Source: Prevotellaceae bacterium (GTDB lineage: Bacteria > Bacteroidota > Bacteroidia > Bacteroidales > Bacteroidaceae). Taken from it: DNA of 37,048 nt. This document shows positions 16,284 to 24,493 of this stretch, in pieces; positions within the stretch are counted from its first letter, which is position 1; each line of letters opens with the position of its first letter. The notes below the pieces were generated by a model that worked only from the letters and a program-made list of their open reading frames with translations, did no database searches and was not told the origin of the DNA. The stretch spans positions 1 through 37,048 of the forward strand of contig JAISIN010000124.1 in the NCBI GenBank assembly GCA_031262085.1, written 5' to 3'. The translations under genes and the position numbers were made by a program.

Positions 16284-18848
16284 ATGAAAATTAAAGTAAG
16301 TAACGTAAACACTCCGAATTGGCAGGAGGTAAGTGTGAAGTCGCATATACCCGATGAACTGCTTAAACTGTCGGAACTGGCTAACAACATCTGGTGGTCA
16401 TGGAACTACGAAGCAAGCGAACTGTTTCGCGACCTCAACCCCACGCTTTGGAAAGAGACCAGCCATAATCCCGTACTACTGTTGGAACGAATGAGTTATG
16501 CCGAACTCGAAGCATTGATTCAAGACAAGGTCATCATTCGACGAATGAACGACGTCTATGCCAAGTTCCGCCTATATATGGATGTGAAGCCTGATGACAC
16601 ACGACCGTCGGTTGCCTATTTCAGCATGGAATATGGCTTACACCAAATATTAAAAATCTATTCGGGGGGCCTGGGAATACTTGCCGGCGACTACCTGAAA
16701 GAGGCATCCGACAGTAATATTGATCTGTGCGGCGTAGGATTCCTCTATCGGTATGGCTACTTCGCGCAGTCGCTCTCGATGGACGGACAGCAAATAGCCA
16801 ACTACGAAGCCCAAAACTTCGGTCAGCTACCCATCGAACGGGTGCTCGACGAGAACGGCGAACACCTCGTTGTAGACGTTCCCTACATGAACTACTTTGT
16901 ACATGCCAACGTGTGGCGGGTCAATGTAGGACGCATCTCGCTCTACCTGCTCGATACCGACAACGACATGAACAGTCAGTTCGACCGACCCATCACGCAC
17001 CAACTCTACGGAGGCGATTGGGAAAACCGCCTCAAACAGGAGATTCTGCTCGGCATAGGAGGCATACTTACGCTCAAACGGCTCGGCATAAAGAAAGATA
17101 TCTATCACTGCAACGAAGGACATGCCGCACTCATCAACGTACAACGCATCTGCGACTATGTAGCCGAAGGGCTGTCGTACGACCAAGCCATCGAACTGGT
17201 ACGCGCCTCTTCGCTCTACACCGTACATACGCCCGTACCTGCCGGTCACGACTACTTCGACGAAGGGTTGTTCGGCAAATATATGGGTGGATACCCCGCC
17301 CTGATGGGAATCAGCTGGGACGACCTGATGGATCTGGGACGTAACAATCCGGGCGACAAAAACGAACGGTTCTGCATGTCGATCTTTGCCTGCAACACCT
17401 CGCAGGAGGTCAACGGCGTGAGCTGGCTGCACGGAAAAGTATCGCAAGAGATGTTCTCTACTATCTGGAAAGGATACTTTCCCGAAGAGTTGCATGTGGG
17501 ATATGTAACCAACGGCGTACACTTCCCCACTTGGAGCGCCACCGAATGGAAGCGTGTATATGCACGTAACTTCGACGAGAACTTCATCTACGACCAGTCG
17601 AACCCCAAGATATGGCAAGCCATCTACAACGTTCCCGATGCAGCTATCTGGAAAACCCGCATGGAGCTGAAGAAGAAGCTGGTAGACTACATACGCATAC
17701 AGTTCCGCGAAACGTGGCTCAAGAATCAGGGAGACCCTTCGCGCATCGTATCGCTGATTGACAAAATCAACCCCAATGCCCTGCTCATCGGGTTTGCACG
17801 GCGATTTGCCACCTATAAACGGGCAAACCTGCTGTTTACCGACCTCGAACGTCTGTCGAAGATTGTGAACGACCCCCAACATCCCGTGCAATTCCTCTTT
17901 GCCGGCAAAGCACACCCCAACGACGGCGCCGGACAAGGACTGATCAAACGAATCATCGAGATTTCGCGTCGACCCGAGTTTCTGGGTAAGATCATCTTCC
18001 TCGAAAACTACGACATGCACTTGGCACGCCGGTTGGTATCGGGGGTAGACATCTGGATGAACACCCCTACCCGACCGCTCGAAGCCTCGGGAACATCGGG
18101 CGAGAAAGCGCTGATGAACGGCGTAGTAAACCTCTCCGTATTAGACGGATGGTGGCTCGAAGGTTATCGAGAAGGCGCCGGATGGGCATTGACCGAGAAG
18201 CGCACCTATCAGAACCAAGACCATCAAGACCAGTTGGATGCTGCCACTATCTACAGCCTGCTCGAAACGGAGATTATTCCGCTTTACTATGCACGCGGCG
18301 ACAAGGAGTATTCCGAAGGATGGGTGAAGACTATCAAAAACTCTATCGCACAAATTGCGCCCAACTACACCATGAAGCGGCAGCTCGACGACTACTACAC
18401 GAAGTTCTACCAGAAACTGGGTCAGCGGTTCAAAATGCTCGATGCCGATAACCACGCCAAAGCAAAAGAGATGGCTGCATGGAAAGAGGAGGTAGTAAGC
18501 AAGTGGGACAGCATTGAGGTAGTTTCTTCTCAAAAATCAGAAGAGCTACTACAAAGCTCCATCGAAAGCGGCACTGCCTACGACATCACCTACGTAATCG
18601 ACGAAAAGGGATTGAACGATGCCGTAGGATTAGAGCTGGTAATGACCTACATCGCTGCCGACGGCAAGCAGCATATTTACAGCGTCGACCCGTTCAATGT
18701 GGTGAAGAGAGAGGGCAACCTCTACACCTTCCAACTGAAGAAAACGGTAGACACGGCAGGCAACTTCAAGGTGGCTTACCGCATGTTTCCCAAAAATGCT
18801 GATTTGCCGCACCGGCAAGACTTCTGCTACGTGAAGTGGTTTAATTAA
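16284..18848 (+). CDS. glgP: Alpha-glucan (glycogen) phosphorylase
   Basis: A GT35 enzyme that releases glucose-1-phosphate from alpha-1,4-glucan, with pyridoxal phosphate as cofactor. The N-terminal region (1-100) matches the DUF3417-like start of the short bacterial/archaeal phosphorylase branch ([20 protein letters not shown]). [32 protein letters not shown] (about 112-143), [14 protein letters not shown], and [14 protein letters not shown] follow; K608 in the last is the expected PLP lysine. Length is 854 residues, usual for Bacteroidales members, with a C-terminal beta-rich segment after about residue 755 that is not part of the catalytic core. It lies 20 bases after the synthase and is followed by a repeat-type inverted sequence that may end the transcript. 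Confidence 0.93.
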   Translation: MKIKVSNVNTPNWQEVSVKSHIPDELLKLSELANNIWWSWNYEASELFRDLNPTLWKETSHNPVLLLERMSYAELEALIQDKVIIRRMNDVYAKFRLYMDVKPDDTRPSVAYFSMEYGLHQILKIYSGGLGILAGDYLKEASDSNIDLCGVGFLYRYGYFAQSLSMDGQQIANYEAQNFGQLPIERVLDENGEHLVVDVPYMNYFVHANVWRVNVGRISLYLLDTDNDMNSQFDRPITHQLYGGDWENRLKQEILLGIGGILTLKRLGIKKDIYHCNEGHAALINVQRICDYVAEGLSYDQAIELVRASSLYTVHTPVPAGHDYFDEGLFGKYMGGYPALMGISWDDLMDLGRNNPGDKNERFCMSIFACNTSQEVNGVSWLHGKVSQEMFSTIWKGYFPEELHVGYVTNGVHFPTWSATEWKRVYARNFDENFIYDQSNPKIWQAIYNVPDAAIWKTRMELKKKLVDYIRIQFRETWLKNQGDPSRIVSLIDKINPNALLIGFARRFATYKRANLLFTDLERLSKIVNDPQHPVQFLFAGKAHPNDGAGQGLIKRIIEISRRPEFLGKIIFLENYDMHLARRLVSGVDIWMNTPTRPLEASGTSGEKALMNGVVNLSVLDGWWLEGYREGAGWALTEKRTYQNQDHQDQLDAATIYSLLETEIIPLYYARGDKEYSEGWVKTIKNSIAQIAPNYTMKRQLDDYYTKFYQKLGQRFKMLDADNHAKAKEMAAWKEEVVSKWDSIEVVSSQKSEELLQSSIESGTAYDITYVIDEKGLNDAVGLELVMTYIAADGKQHIYSVDPFNVVKREGNLYTFQLKKTVDTAGNFKVAYRMFPKNADLPHRQDFCYVKWFN

Positions 18849-18862
18849 AGAAGTAGGATAGA

Positions 18863-18925
18863 ACACGGATTAAACGGATGATCGCGGATTTTTTTCTTAT
18901 CTGTGGTCAGCCGTTTAATCCGTGT
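18863..18925 (+). repeat. Intergenic inverted repeat of the 'acacggattaaacgg' type
   Basis: Two perfect 15-base arms, ACACGGATTAAACGG at 18863-18877 and CCGTTTAATCCGTGT at 18911-18925, flank a 33-base loop that carries a run of T. It resembles dispersed ACACGGATT-type intergenic repeats that I recall from Bacteroidales genomes. It begins 15 bases after the phosphorylase stop, so it could also act as a transcription end or mRNA-protecting structure. Confidence 0.7.
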
Positions 18926-19313
18926 CATCTGTGTGCTATCCCAAGAGGCGACCCCAGAATCAGCGCCCGTTTCGGCGCATCAACATCATCGCCGACTTTG
19001 TCTATCGGAATCCAGATAGCTGGTGTAATTATGGCTCCTCTTAAAATAATATGTGGGCATCAATGCAAAAAGCGTATCTTATGCAAAGCCCCATATCCAA
19101 CCGGCATAATGTGTACCAAGTTATTTTTTAAGCATTACTTTGCATAGGGTAGATTAAACGATATTTATGCTTTACTTTTCTTCATATTCAGGAAAAAACT
19201 CTATTTTTGCCGCGTACTTATTATTGTTATACGTCATTGTACAAACCAATAGATTATCGTTATAATTATAATACATTGATAATTAGTCAATTTACCAATA
19301 CCTAATTTATATA
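18926..19313 (+). other. Intergenic region before the HD-domain gene
   Basis: About 390 bases without an intact gene. On the minus strand, roughly 18941-19035, one frame reads TPAIWIPIDKVGDDVDAPKR and then ALILGSPLG with coding-like composition but no start, so it may be a gene fragment; I do not recognise it. A 9-base inverted pair, TATGCAAAG at 19080-19088 and CTTTGCATA at 19138-19146, could form a weak hairpin. The right end is AT-rich and holds the promoter of the next gene. Confidence 0.5.
19202..19209 (+). promoter_or_regulatory. Putative -7 promoter element (TATTTTTG) for the HD-domain gene
   Basis: Matches TAnnTTTG. A weak TTTC occurs about 21 bases upstream in place of TTTG. It would give a leader of about 100 bases before the ATG at 19314, in a strongly AT-rich stretch. 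Confidence 0.4.
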
Positions 19314-20075
19314 ATGGATTCAATAACCCCTATGATGAGCTTTTCAAACGACACAGCGAATAGTGTCGAGACAGAACAAAGAGATAAGTTCTCTGCAGAC
19401 GACATCGCGCTAATAGTGCACAGTGCCATCAACAAAGGCGTGCAAGACAAACCCTATTGGTTCTTACTGAGCGAAGCGCTTTTTCTGTATCATCGTTTTA
19501 TTGGCGGCGGAGTCGATTTAATCGAGGAGTGCGTAGACTATTTCAATACCTTCGACCCCAAAATGTCAGAAGGGTATCTGAAATTCTATAAGAAGTGCAA
19601 CAAGAAATATGATAAGCTGGTGAAGCAGGCTGCCGCTTTGGCTAAGAAATGGCACAAAGGACAAGTAGATAAAGCCGGAGTCGACTACTTTAAAGGTCAC
19701 CTGACAACTGTGGGAAGCGCAGGATTCAGTTGGCAACAAAAAGTGGTGGGATACCTGCACGATGTGGCAGAAGATACCCCGCATACGGTCACGGAAATCA
19801 TAGATGTACTCAAGGAAAAGTCGGACGGTCTCTTGTCAGCGAACGATGCAAACGAGATTGCCACAGCTTTGAACCTGCTCAATTCAAAGACAGCCAACTC
19901 ACGCGAAGAGTATATCGCACGTATCAAAGAGAACTTTGTGGCTGCCAAAGTGAAGCTGATAGACTTGCGACACAACATGGACATCTCGCGCCTTCCCCAC
20001 CCCACCGACGAAGATTTGGCACGCATAGAGCGCTATAAATGCGAATACGAGCAAATATCGGCGTATTTTAAATAA
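19314..20075 (+). CDS. HD-domain protein related to (p)ppGpp hydrolases (SpoT/MESH1-like)
   Basis: A 253-residue cytoplasmic protein. The HD hydrolase domain occupies about 100-253: HKGQVDKAGVDYFKGHL (H114, H129), LHDVAEDT (H149, D150, E153, D154) and KLIDLRHNMD (D217). This order and spacing match the metal-binding and catalytic residues of the SpoT/Rel hydrolase and MESH1 rather than a generic HD protein. No synthetase domain follows, so it could be a small alarmone hydrolase. The first 95 residues are an unrecognised helical extension, possibly regulatory. In-frame ATGs at residues 7-8 are alternative starts. An ECF sigma factor and a membrane protein follow 54 bases later on the same strand. 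Hydrolysis of (p)ppGpp is inferred; another nucleotide substrate is possible. Confidence 0.75.
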   Translation: MDSITPMMSFSNDTANSVETEQRDKFSADDIALIVHSAINKGVQDKPYWFLLSEALFLYHRFIGGGVDLIEECVDYFNTFDPKMSEGYLKFYKKCNKKYDKLVKQAAALAKKWHKGQVDKAGVDYFKGHLTTVGSAGFSWQQKVVGYLHDVAEDTPHTVTEIIDVLKEKSDGLLSANDANEIATALNLLNSKTANSREEYIARIKENFVAAKVKLIDLRHNMDISRLPHPTDEDLARIERYKCEYEQISAYFK

Positions 20076-20129
20076 CATTCTTGTCACTATCTTCCTTGCC
20101 TTGCGACCAACGTATCAAAAGGCAATAAA

Positions 20130-20627
20130 ATGAGCAAGCAAGAACACCCATCTGCGGAAACAGATTTTATTGAGATGATACAATCGAACAGACGAGTCAT
20201 CTATAAAGTCTGCTCCTGCTATGTCACCGAACAGTCGTCGTTGGAGGACTTGTATCAGGAATCGGTATTGAATTTGTGGAAGTCGTATCCAAAGTTCCGT
20301 CGGGAGAGCGCGCCCTCGACATGGATCTATCGGGTCGTGCTAAACACGTGCATCTCCGATTTACGGAAAAACGATAAGTACCGGCGGCACGTGCCGCTCG
20401 CACTGTCGGACGAAATGCAGTTCGAACAGGATAGCATTGAAGAACAACTGCGAGAACTCTATCGCTGTATCCGCCAACTCAAAACACTCGAACGGGCTAT
20501 CATCTTGCTCTATCTGGAGGAAAAATCCTATCAAGAGATTGCCGACATCACCGGCTTGTCGCGCGACTGCGTTGCTACACGCTTAAAGCGCATCAAGGCG
20601 AAACTGAAACTTATGTCGAATCACTAA
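20130..20627 (+). CDS. ECF-family RNA polymerase sigma factor (sigma-70 family)
   Basis: A 165-residue sigma factor with only regions 2 and 4. Region 2 includes LEDLYQESVLNLWKSYPKF and STWIYRVVLNTCISDLRK (about 36-80), which contact core polymerase and the -10-type element; region 4 includes the helix-turn-helix SYQEIADITGLSRDCVATRLKRIKAKL (about 131-158). Its length fits ECF factors. The next gene, 12 bases on, encodes a multi-pass membrane protein. In Bacteroidetes such pairs often place a membrane regulator after the sigma factor, but the partner here is not a FecR-type anti-sigma. Target genes are unknown. Confidence 0.92.
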   Translation: MSKQEHPSAETDFIEMIQSNRRVIYKVCSCYVTEQSSLEDLYQESVLNLWKSYPKFRRESAPSTWIYRVVLNTCISDLRKNDKYRRHVPLALSDEMQFEQDSIEEQLRELYRCIRQLKTLERAIILLYLEEKSYQEIADITGLSRDCVATRLKRIKAKLKLMSNH

Positions 20628-20639
20628 AACCAGAAAAAA

Positions 20640-21218
20640 ATGGAAGTAGACGAATTGAAAACATTGTGGACCTCGCTCGACACACGCTTGAGCAAGCAAG
20701 AAGAGCTGAAAGCCAGCCTTATTCGCGAGATGATTGATGCCAAATCGGGTCGGTCACTCCGCCAACTGATTACCGCGGAAATTGTTAGTGTCACAGTAAT
20801 GCTGATAGTCCTCCCATTCCTCGTTTTCCTTTGGAAACAATGGGACAGCACGCACATTGCCTTGCATGCGCTGTTAACGCTCGCTTTTGTGGCTTGCGTA
20901 TGCTATCTGCCGCTCATACTCTATCGCATCAGCCTGTTGCTGAAGATAGACTTTGCCGACAACCTCAAGACAAACATCCTGCACATTCAACGCTTCAACA
21001 AGCTGTGGCAATGGGAGGTGTTCTCTATACGTCTGTGGATGCCCGTGTTGCTCCTGCTCATGGTGTGGCATTTCATAGAAGCCAAAGCGTCCGTGATAGG
21101 ATGGACAGCGCTTGCCTGCTGCTTGGTGGCAGCCGCACTCTATACTTATTGGTCGTATAAAAGGGTGTACAGCAAAAACATCGCTATCATCCGCGACAAT
21201 CTGGCAGAGCTGGAATAA
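20640..21218 (+). CDS. Four-helix membrane protein paired with the sigma factor
   Basis: A 192-residue protein. Residues 1-45 are a soluble, charged helix (MEVDELKTLWTSLDTRLSK...). Four membrane segments follow at about 48-65, 75-98, 128-145 and 150-170, and it ends with a short charged tail. It starts 12 bases after the sigma factor stop, so it is co-transcribed. The arrangement, a cytoplasmic N-terminus followed by membrane helices and encoded directly after an ECF factor, suggests a regulator or anti-sigma-like partner, but no known anti-sigma domain is visible. It could simply be an uncharacterised membrane protein. Confidence 0.75.
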   Translation: MEVDELKTLWTSLDTRLSKQEELKASLIREMIDAKSGRSLRQLITAEIVSVTVMLIVLPFLVFLWKQWDSTHIALHALLTLAFVACVCYLPLILYRISLLLKIDFADNLKTNILHIQRFNKLWQWEVFSIRLWMPVLLLLMVWHFIEAKASVIGWTALACCLVAAALYTYWSYKRVYSKNIAIIRDNLAELE

Positions 21219-21241
21219 GTTATTATTAACCTACCACCCCA

Positions 21242-21275
21242 CCCTAAAGGGCACCCCTCCTCCCGGGAGGAGGGG
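21242..21275 (+). repeat. Two adjacent palindromes between convergent genes
   Basis: CCCTAAAGGG at 21242-21251 is followed by a perfect 22-base palindrome: CCCCTCCTCCC at 21254-21264 and GGGAGGAGGGG at 21265-21275. They lie between the end of the sigma/membrane operon and the end of the pRiA4b-type gene on the other strand. There is no T-run, so they are not classical terminators. They resemble dispersed intergenic repeats I recall from Bacteroidales. Confidence 0.65.
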
Positions 21276-21325
21276 AGTTGAATACATCGCCTTACTATTA
21301 CCCACAGAATTCGTTATAAAGCACG

Positions 21326-21886
21326 TTACTCATCAAGTACCCATCCATACCCCCCAAAATTAATTTTATTAGGGTTCCAATTCTCACCCTCTTCCAAGCC
21401 AAGCCACTCTCTGTAATTCTTCGCCTCCTCGCCATTCGGATCTTTCTCAAAAGTCTCCTTAAGTTGTGCATATCCGTAAATGCCACCACAATCTTCTGGA
21501 GGACAGGCGCCTTTCCCCGCGATACAGTCGGCTTCGGTACCCTTATCTTTCAAGGTTGCTTCCAACGCAATTTCATGCACCCAATCGTCACCAAAGTCGT
21601 ACACATAGAGGAGTTTGGATCGAGAGTTGAACACTTTGTTCAATTTGGTTTTGCGCGCATCCATCGTATCCTCATAGAACCACCCCACCTCTTTGGTGAG
21701 AGAGATACGAAAGTCGGCATTATATACCCGCTCTCTAAATTCAAACGAGTGATAATCGCCCCATCCAAATGCCTCTTGAATCGCAAGATGAAAGCCGTAA
21801 AAGGAGAAAGTTGTCGGCACGAGCAATCTGCGCCATACCGGAGGATGAGTAATGCCTTTGAGCTTGATTTTGAATTGATACAACAT
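21326..21886 (-). CDS. Plasmid pRiA4b ORF-3 family protein
   Basis: A 186-residue protein of the PF07929 family, named after a gene on an Agrobacterium Ri plasmid and found in chromosomes, plasmids and mobile elements. Family features are the start YQFKIKLKGITHPPVWRRLLVP, TFSFYGFHLAIQEAFGW, YVYDFGDDWVHEIALE and the cysteine-containing turn CIAGKGACPPEDCGG (C at about 121, 128 and 133), followed by NPNKINFGGYGW near the end. The cysteines may bind a metal, which is inference. Molecular function is unknown. It is transcribed away from the GH51 gene and toward the sigma operon. Confidence 0.9.
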   Translation of the reverse strand: MLYQFKIKLKGITHPPVWRRLLVPTTFSFYGFHLAIQEAFGWGDYHSFEFRERVYNADFRISLTKEVGWFYEDTMDARKTKLNKVFNSRSKLLYVYDFGDDWVHEIALEATLKDKGTEADCIAGKGACPPEDCGGIYGYAQLKETFEKDPNGEEAKNYREWLGLEEGENWNPNKINFGGYGWVLDE

Positions 21887-21915
21887 AATTTCCTCTTTTT
21901 TATATGATTAGATCG

Positions 21916-21923
21916 CAAAAGTA
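21916..21923 (-). promoter_or_regulatory. Putative -7 promoter element (TACTTTTG, minus strand) for the pRiA4b-type gene
   Basis: CAAAAGTA on the plus strand reads TACTTTTG on the minus strand, a perfect TAnnTTTG, 30 bases before the start codon. No clear -33 element is present. Confidence 0.45.
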
Positions 21924-21987
21924 GTGAAAATCTTAACCACATCTCTATATCTCTTCAAAAATCCACCAATTATCTCCGTTTATCCAC

Positions 21988-22016
21988 TTGTATTCGGAAG
22001 ACGGATGTTACCTTTG
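21988..22016 (+). promoter_or_regulatory. Putative promoter of the GH51 gene (TTG - 18 bases - TACCTTTG)
   Basis: TACCTTTG at 22009-22016 fits the TAnnTTTG -7 element, with TTG at 21988-21990 at about the right distance for -33. The expected transcript start is near 22023, which leaves a leader of about 45 bases before the ATG at 22067. It is divergent from the promoter of the pRiA4b-type gene. Confidence 0.5.
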
Positions 22017-22066
22017 TGCACAAAACGTGCAAATCATCCCCCTTATATTAATCAAACAGTTCAATT

Positions 22067-24310
22067 ATGAGATTTTCATTTCTTGCTCTTAGCACACTGC
22101 TCTGCCTGTCGGTTTCGGCGCAGAAGCCGGCGCCCGTGCAGATCCAAGTGACGCCGGGCACACAGATTGCCACCGTCAGCAAGCTCTTCAACGGTACCAA
22201 CATCGAAGACTTGAACAACCAGACTAACGGCGGCGTGTTCAGCCAACTCCTTCACGGCGAAGCGTTCGAGGAGAATGTCGACATCGACTTCCTCAACCTG
22301 CCGGTGAACGACTACGTCAAGGTGTATGTTGTACTCGACGAGATGCGTCGCCCGCATTTCCTCTCGCAAGCCAACATCTACAACCGCATCACTTGGAACA
22401 ATCTGTCGGAGAAGTACGACTTCAACTCCAAAGACATCTACTCCACCCTCATCCCGCAGCGCCGCGGCAACCAGCCGCCGCGCCCCATCCGTCCCGACAA
22501 GATCGGACCGCTCAAGTTCTACGGTCGCTTCATGGTGTACGACAGTATCCCCGAAGCCATCCGCAACGAGCTTACCCAACGCATCAACGGCGACGAACAG
22601 ATCAGCCGCTACTGGACTAAAGTAGCCGACAACGGCGTCAAGGTGCAGTACAAGCAGATACGCGGCAATGCCTACATGGGACGGCAAGACCAGCTCATCA
22701 GCTACGTCGGTGGATCGGGCGAAGCCGGACTGACCAACGCCGGTCTCAACAAGCAGGGCATCAACCTCGAAGCCGGCAAGGATTACAACGGCGTATTGCG
22801 ACTGAAGTCGGCACAACCGGCTACCATCTACCTCTCGCTGCGCGACCGCAGCGGAAAGATTCTTGCCGAACAACCCTATCAACTGTCGGGCAACAACACG
22901 TGGGAGAAGCTCGAATTCGCACTCACTCCCAACGGCTCGTGCCCCCGCGGCAGCTTCGGCATCACGCTCAAGGCGCCCGGCGAAGTGCGTTTGGGCTACG
23001 CCTTCATGCAACCCGGAGAATGGGGACGAGTAAAAGGTTTGCCTGTGCGCAAGATGTTTATTGACGCGCTGAAAAAACAGGGCATCACCGTGATTCGCTA
23101 CAACGGGTCGATGGTCGACGTGGGCGCCGACACCTATCTCTATCGCTGGAAAAAAATGATTGGTCCGGTCGACGAACGTCGCGTCACCTTCCGCAGCGGC
23201 TTCAACCCCTACGCTACCCACAGCTTCGGACTGGAAGATATAGCCAAAGTGGCTGAAGCCTTCGATGCCACTGTCATCATCGGCATGAGCATGGACGAGA
23301 CTGCCGAAGATATTCGCGATTTTGTGGAATACATGAACGGCAACGTCTCCACCAAGTGGGGTAAGCTGCGCGCCGAATACGGACACCCCGCACCCTACAA
23401 CGTGAAGTATATTCAGGTAGACAACGAGCGCGGCTTAGACCGCGGCTATGCCGAGTGCATGAAGAAGTTTGCCACAGCAGCATGGAAAGCCGACCCCGAC
23501 ATGCACATCGTCGCGTCACTCAACATCGGCACACGCGAAGGCAGCTATGCCCGCGGCTCGGCGCAGTATGCACTGGCACACGAGCTGATGGGATGGTTCA
23601 TAGCACAGGGGCAGGGCGACAAATTTATTTGGGACCCGCACTACAGCGGCTCCATACGCTTTGCCGACCATCCGCGCTTCACACAAGAGATGGGCATCGA
23701 CCTGCAAAACGAGCTGGCGAAAGATTTCCCCGACCATAAGCTGGTGCTTACCCCCATGGAAGAGAACGGAAGTCGTTGCGACTGGGATCGCGGACTGGCA
23801 CATGCACACAACTGGAACACGCTGCAACGCTACGGCAATCATTTCCGCTTCCTCGGCACTGCCAACACCTTCCAACCCTACAAACAAAACTACATGTGGG
23901 ATCAGGGACGCATACACTACACCACCAACGAGATCTGGTTCCAACCCTCTGCCTACATCGACGAGAAGATGGTGACCGACTTCCTGCCCGATGTAGTCGA
24001 AGCCACCAGCAGCGTAGATTCGCTGCTCGACGTCACTGCCAAGATGAGCGCCGACCGCAAAACCCTCGCTGTGATGGTGGTCAACCTATCAGACCAGCCG
24101 CAAGCGTCGGTGATCAACCTCGGCGGATTCAAACAGAGCGGCAAAGCCAATGTATGGAGCATCGGCGACTGCGACTTGACTGCCTGGAATACGGTAGAAG
24201 CCAAAGAAACCGTTGCACCCAAGGTGAAGAATGTATCGCTGAACGGAAAGAATATCAAATATACCTTCCCGCGCTATTCGTATACCATTATTACGTTTAA
24301 GGGAAAGTAG
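22067..24310 (+). CDS. Secreted alpha-L-arabinofuranosidase-like glycosidase (GH51)
   Basis: A 747-residue exported enzyme (signal peptide 1-18, ending SVSA) that probably releases arabinofuranosyl residues from plant glycans such as arabinan or arabinoxylan in the periplasm or at the surface. The N-terminal barrel strand KLFNGTNIEDLNNQTNGGVFSQ is typical of GH51. Residues about 230-325 look like a carbohydrate-binding insert (NGVLRLKSAQPATIYLSLRD...). The catalytic barrel resumes at about 330; E454 in VDNERG fits the acid/base and E565 or E566 in PMEENGSRCDW fits the nucleophile. A C-terminal beta-sandwich (about 650-747) ends the protein. The acid/base is preceded by VDN rather than the usual GN, and I cannot tell which glutamate is the nucleophile. 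No susCD genes are nearby. Its own promoter and a terminator make it monocistronic. Confidence 0.87.
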   Translation: MRFSFLALSTLLCLSVSAQKPAPVQIQVTPGTQIATVSKLFNGTNIEDLNNQTNGGVFSQLLHGEAFEENVDIDFLNLPVNDYVKVYVVLDEMRRPHFLSQANIYNRITWNNLSEKYDFNSKDIYSTLIPQRRGNQPPRPIRPDKIGPLKFYGRFMVYDSIPEAIRNELTQRINGDEQISRYWTKVADNGVKVQYKQIRGNAYMGRQDQLISYVGGSGEAGLTNAGLNKQGINLEAGKDYNGVLRLKSAQPATIYLSLRDRSGKILAEQPYQLSGNNTWEKLEFALTPNGSCPRGSFGITLKAPGEVRLGYAFMQPGEWGRVKGLPVRKMFIDALKKQGITVIRYNGSMVDVGADTYLYRWKKMIGPVDERRVTFRSGFNPYATHSFGLEDIAKVAEAFDATVIIGMSMDETAEDIRDFVEYMNGNVSTKWGKLRAEYGHPAPYNVKYIQVDNERGLDRGYAECMKKFATAAWKADPDMHIVASLNIGTREGSYARGSAQYALAHELMGWFIAQGQGDKFIWDPHYSGSIRFADHPRFTQEMGIDLQNELAKDFPDHKLVLTPMEENGSRCDWDRGLAHAHNWNTLQRYGNHFRFLGTANTFQPYKQNYMWDQGRIHYTTNEIWFQPSAYIDEKMVTDFLPDVVEATSSVDSLLDVTAKMSADRKTLAVMVVNLSDQPQASVINLGGFKQSGKANVWSIGDCDLTAWNTVEAKETVAPKVKNVSLNGKNIKYTFPRYSYTIITFKGK

Positions 24311-24347
24311 CTACTCTATCGCCTGCGATACCTCATTCGAGAGATAT

Positions 24348-24398
24348 AAAGCGAACGTCGCGATGGTGAATGAAACACCATCCGGCGTTCGCTTTTCG
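24348..24398 (+). terminator. Rho-independent-type terminator after the GH51 gene
   Basis: A long hairpin: AAAGCGAACG at 24348-24357 pairs with CGTTCGCTTT at 24386-24395, and the inner GATGGTG/CACCATC arms extend it around a small loop. A short T-run forms its 3' edge. It begins 38 bases after the GH51 stop. Confidence 0.75.
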
Positions 24399-24436
24399 GT
24401 AATAACAAGATTCACAATGGATAAAGCAACAAAAGA

Positions 24437-24468
24437 TTTGGCAGAGTTCTTGTGATTGCCTATATTTG
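24437..24468 (+). promoter_or_regulatory. Promoter (TTTG - 20 bases - TATATTTG) for the Rpn-family nuclease gene
   Basis: TTTG at 24437-24440 and TATATTTG at 24461-24468 with a 20-base spacer match the Bacteroidetes -33/-7 consensus. The transcript would start near 24475, so the coding start must be the ATG at 24494 and not a codon further upstream. Confidence 0.65.
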
Positions 24469-24493
24469 CCCCAAACCTACAAACAATGACATT

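Noticed and set aside
16827..18020. Minus-strand open frame of 397 codons
   Set aside because: Antisense to the glycogen phosphorylase, whose motifs are unambiguous.
18878..19147. An 89-codon plus-strand frame considered as a gene
   Set aside because: It begins inside an inverted repeat and has no recognisable domain or promoter.
22076..23386. Minus-strand open frame of 436 codons
   Set aside because: Antisense to the GH51 gene with no family motif.
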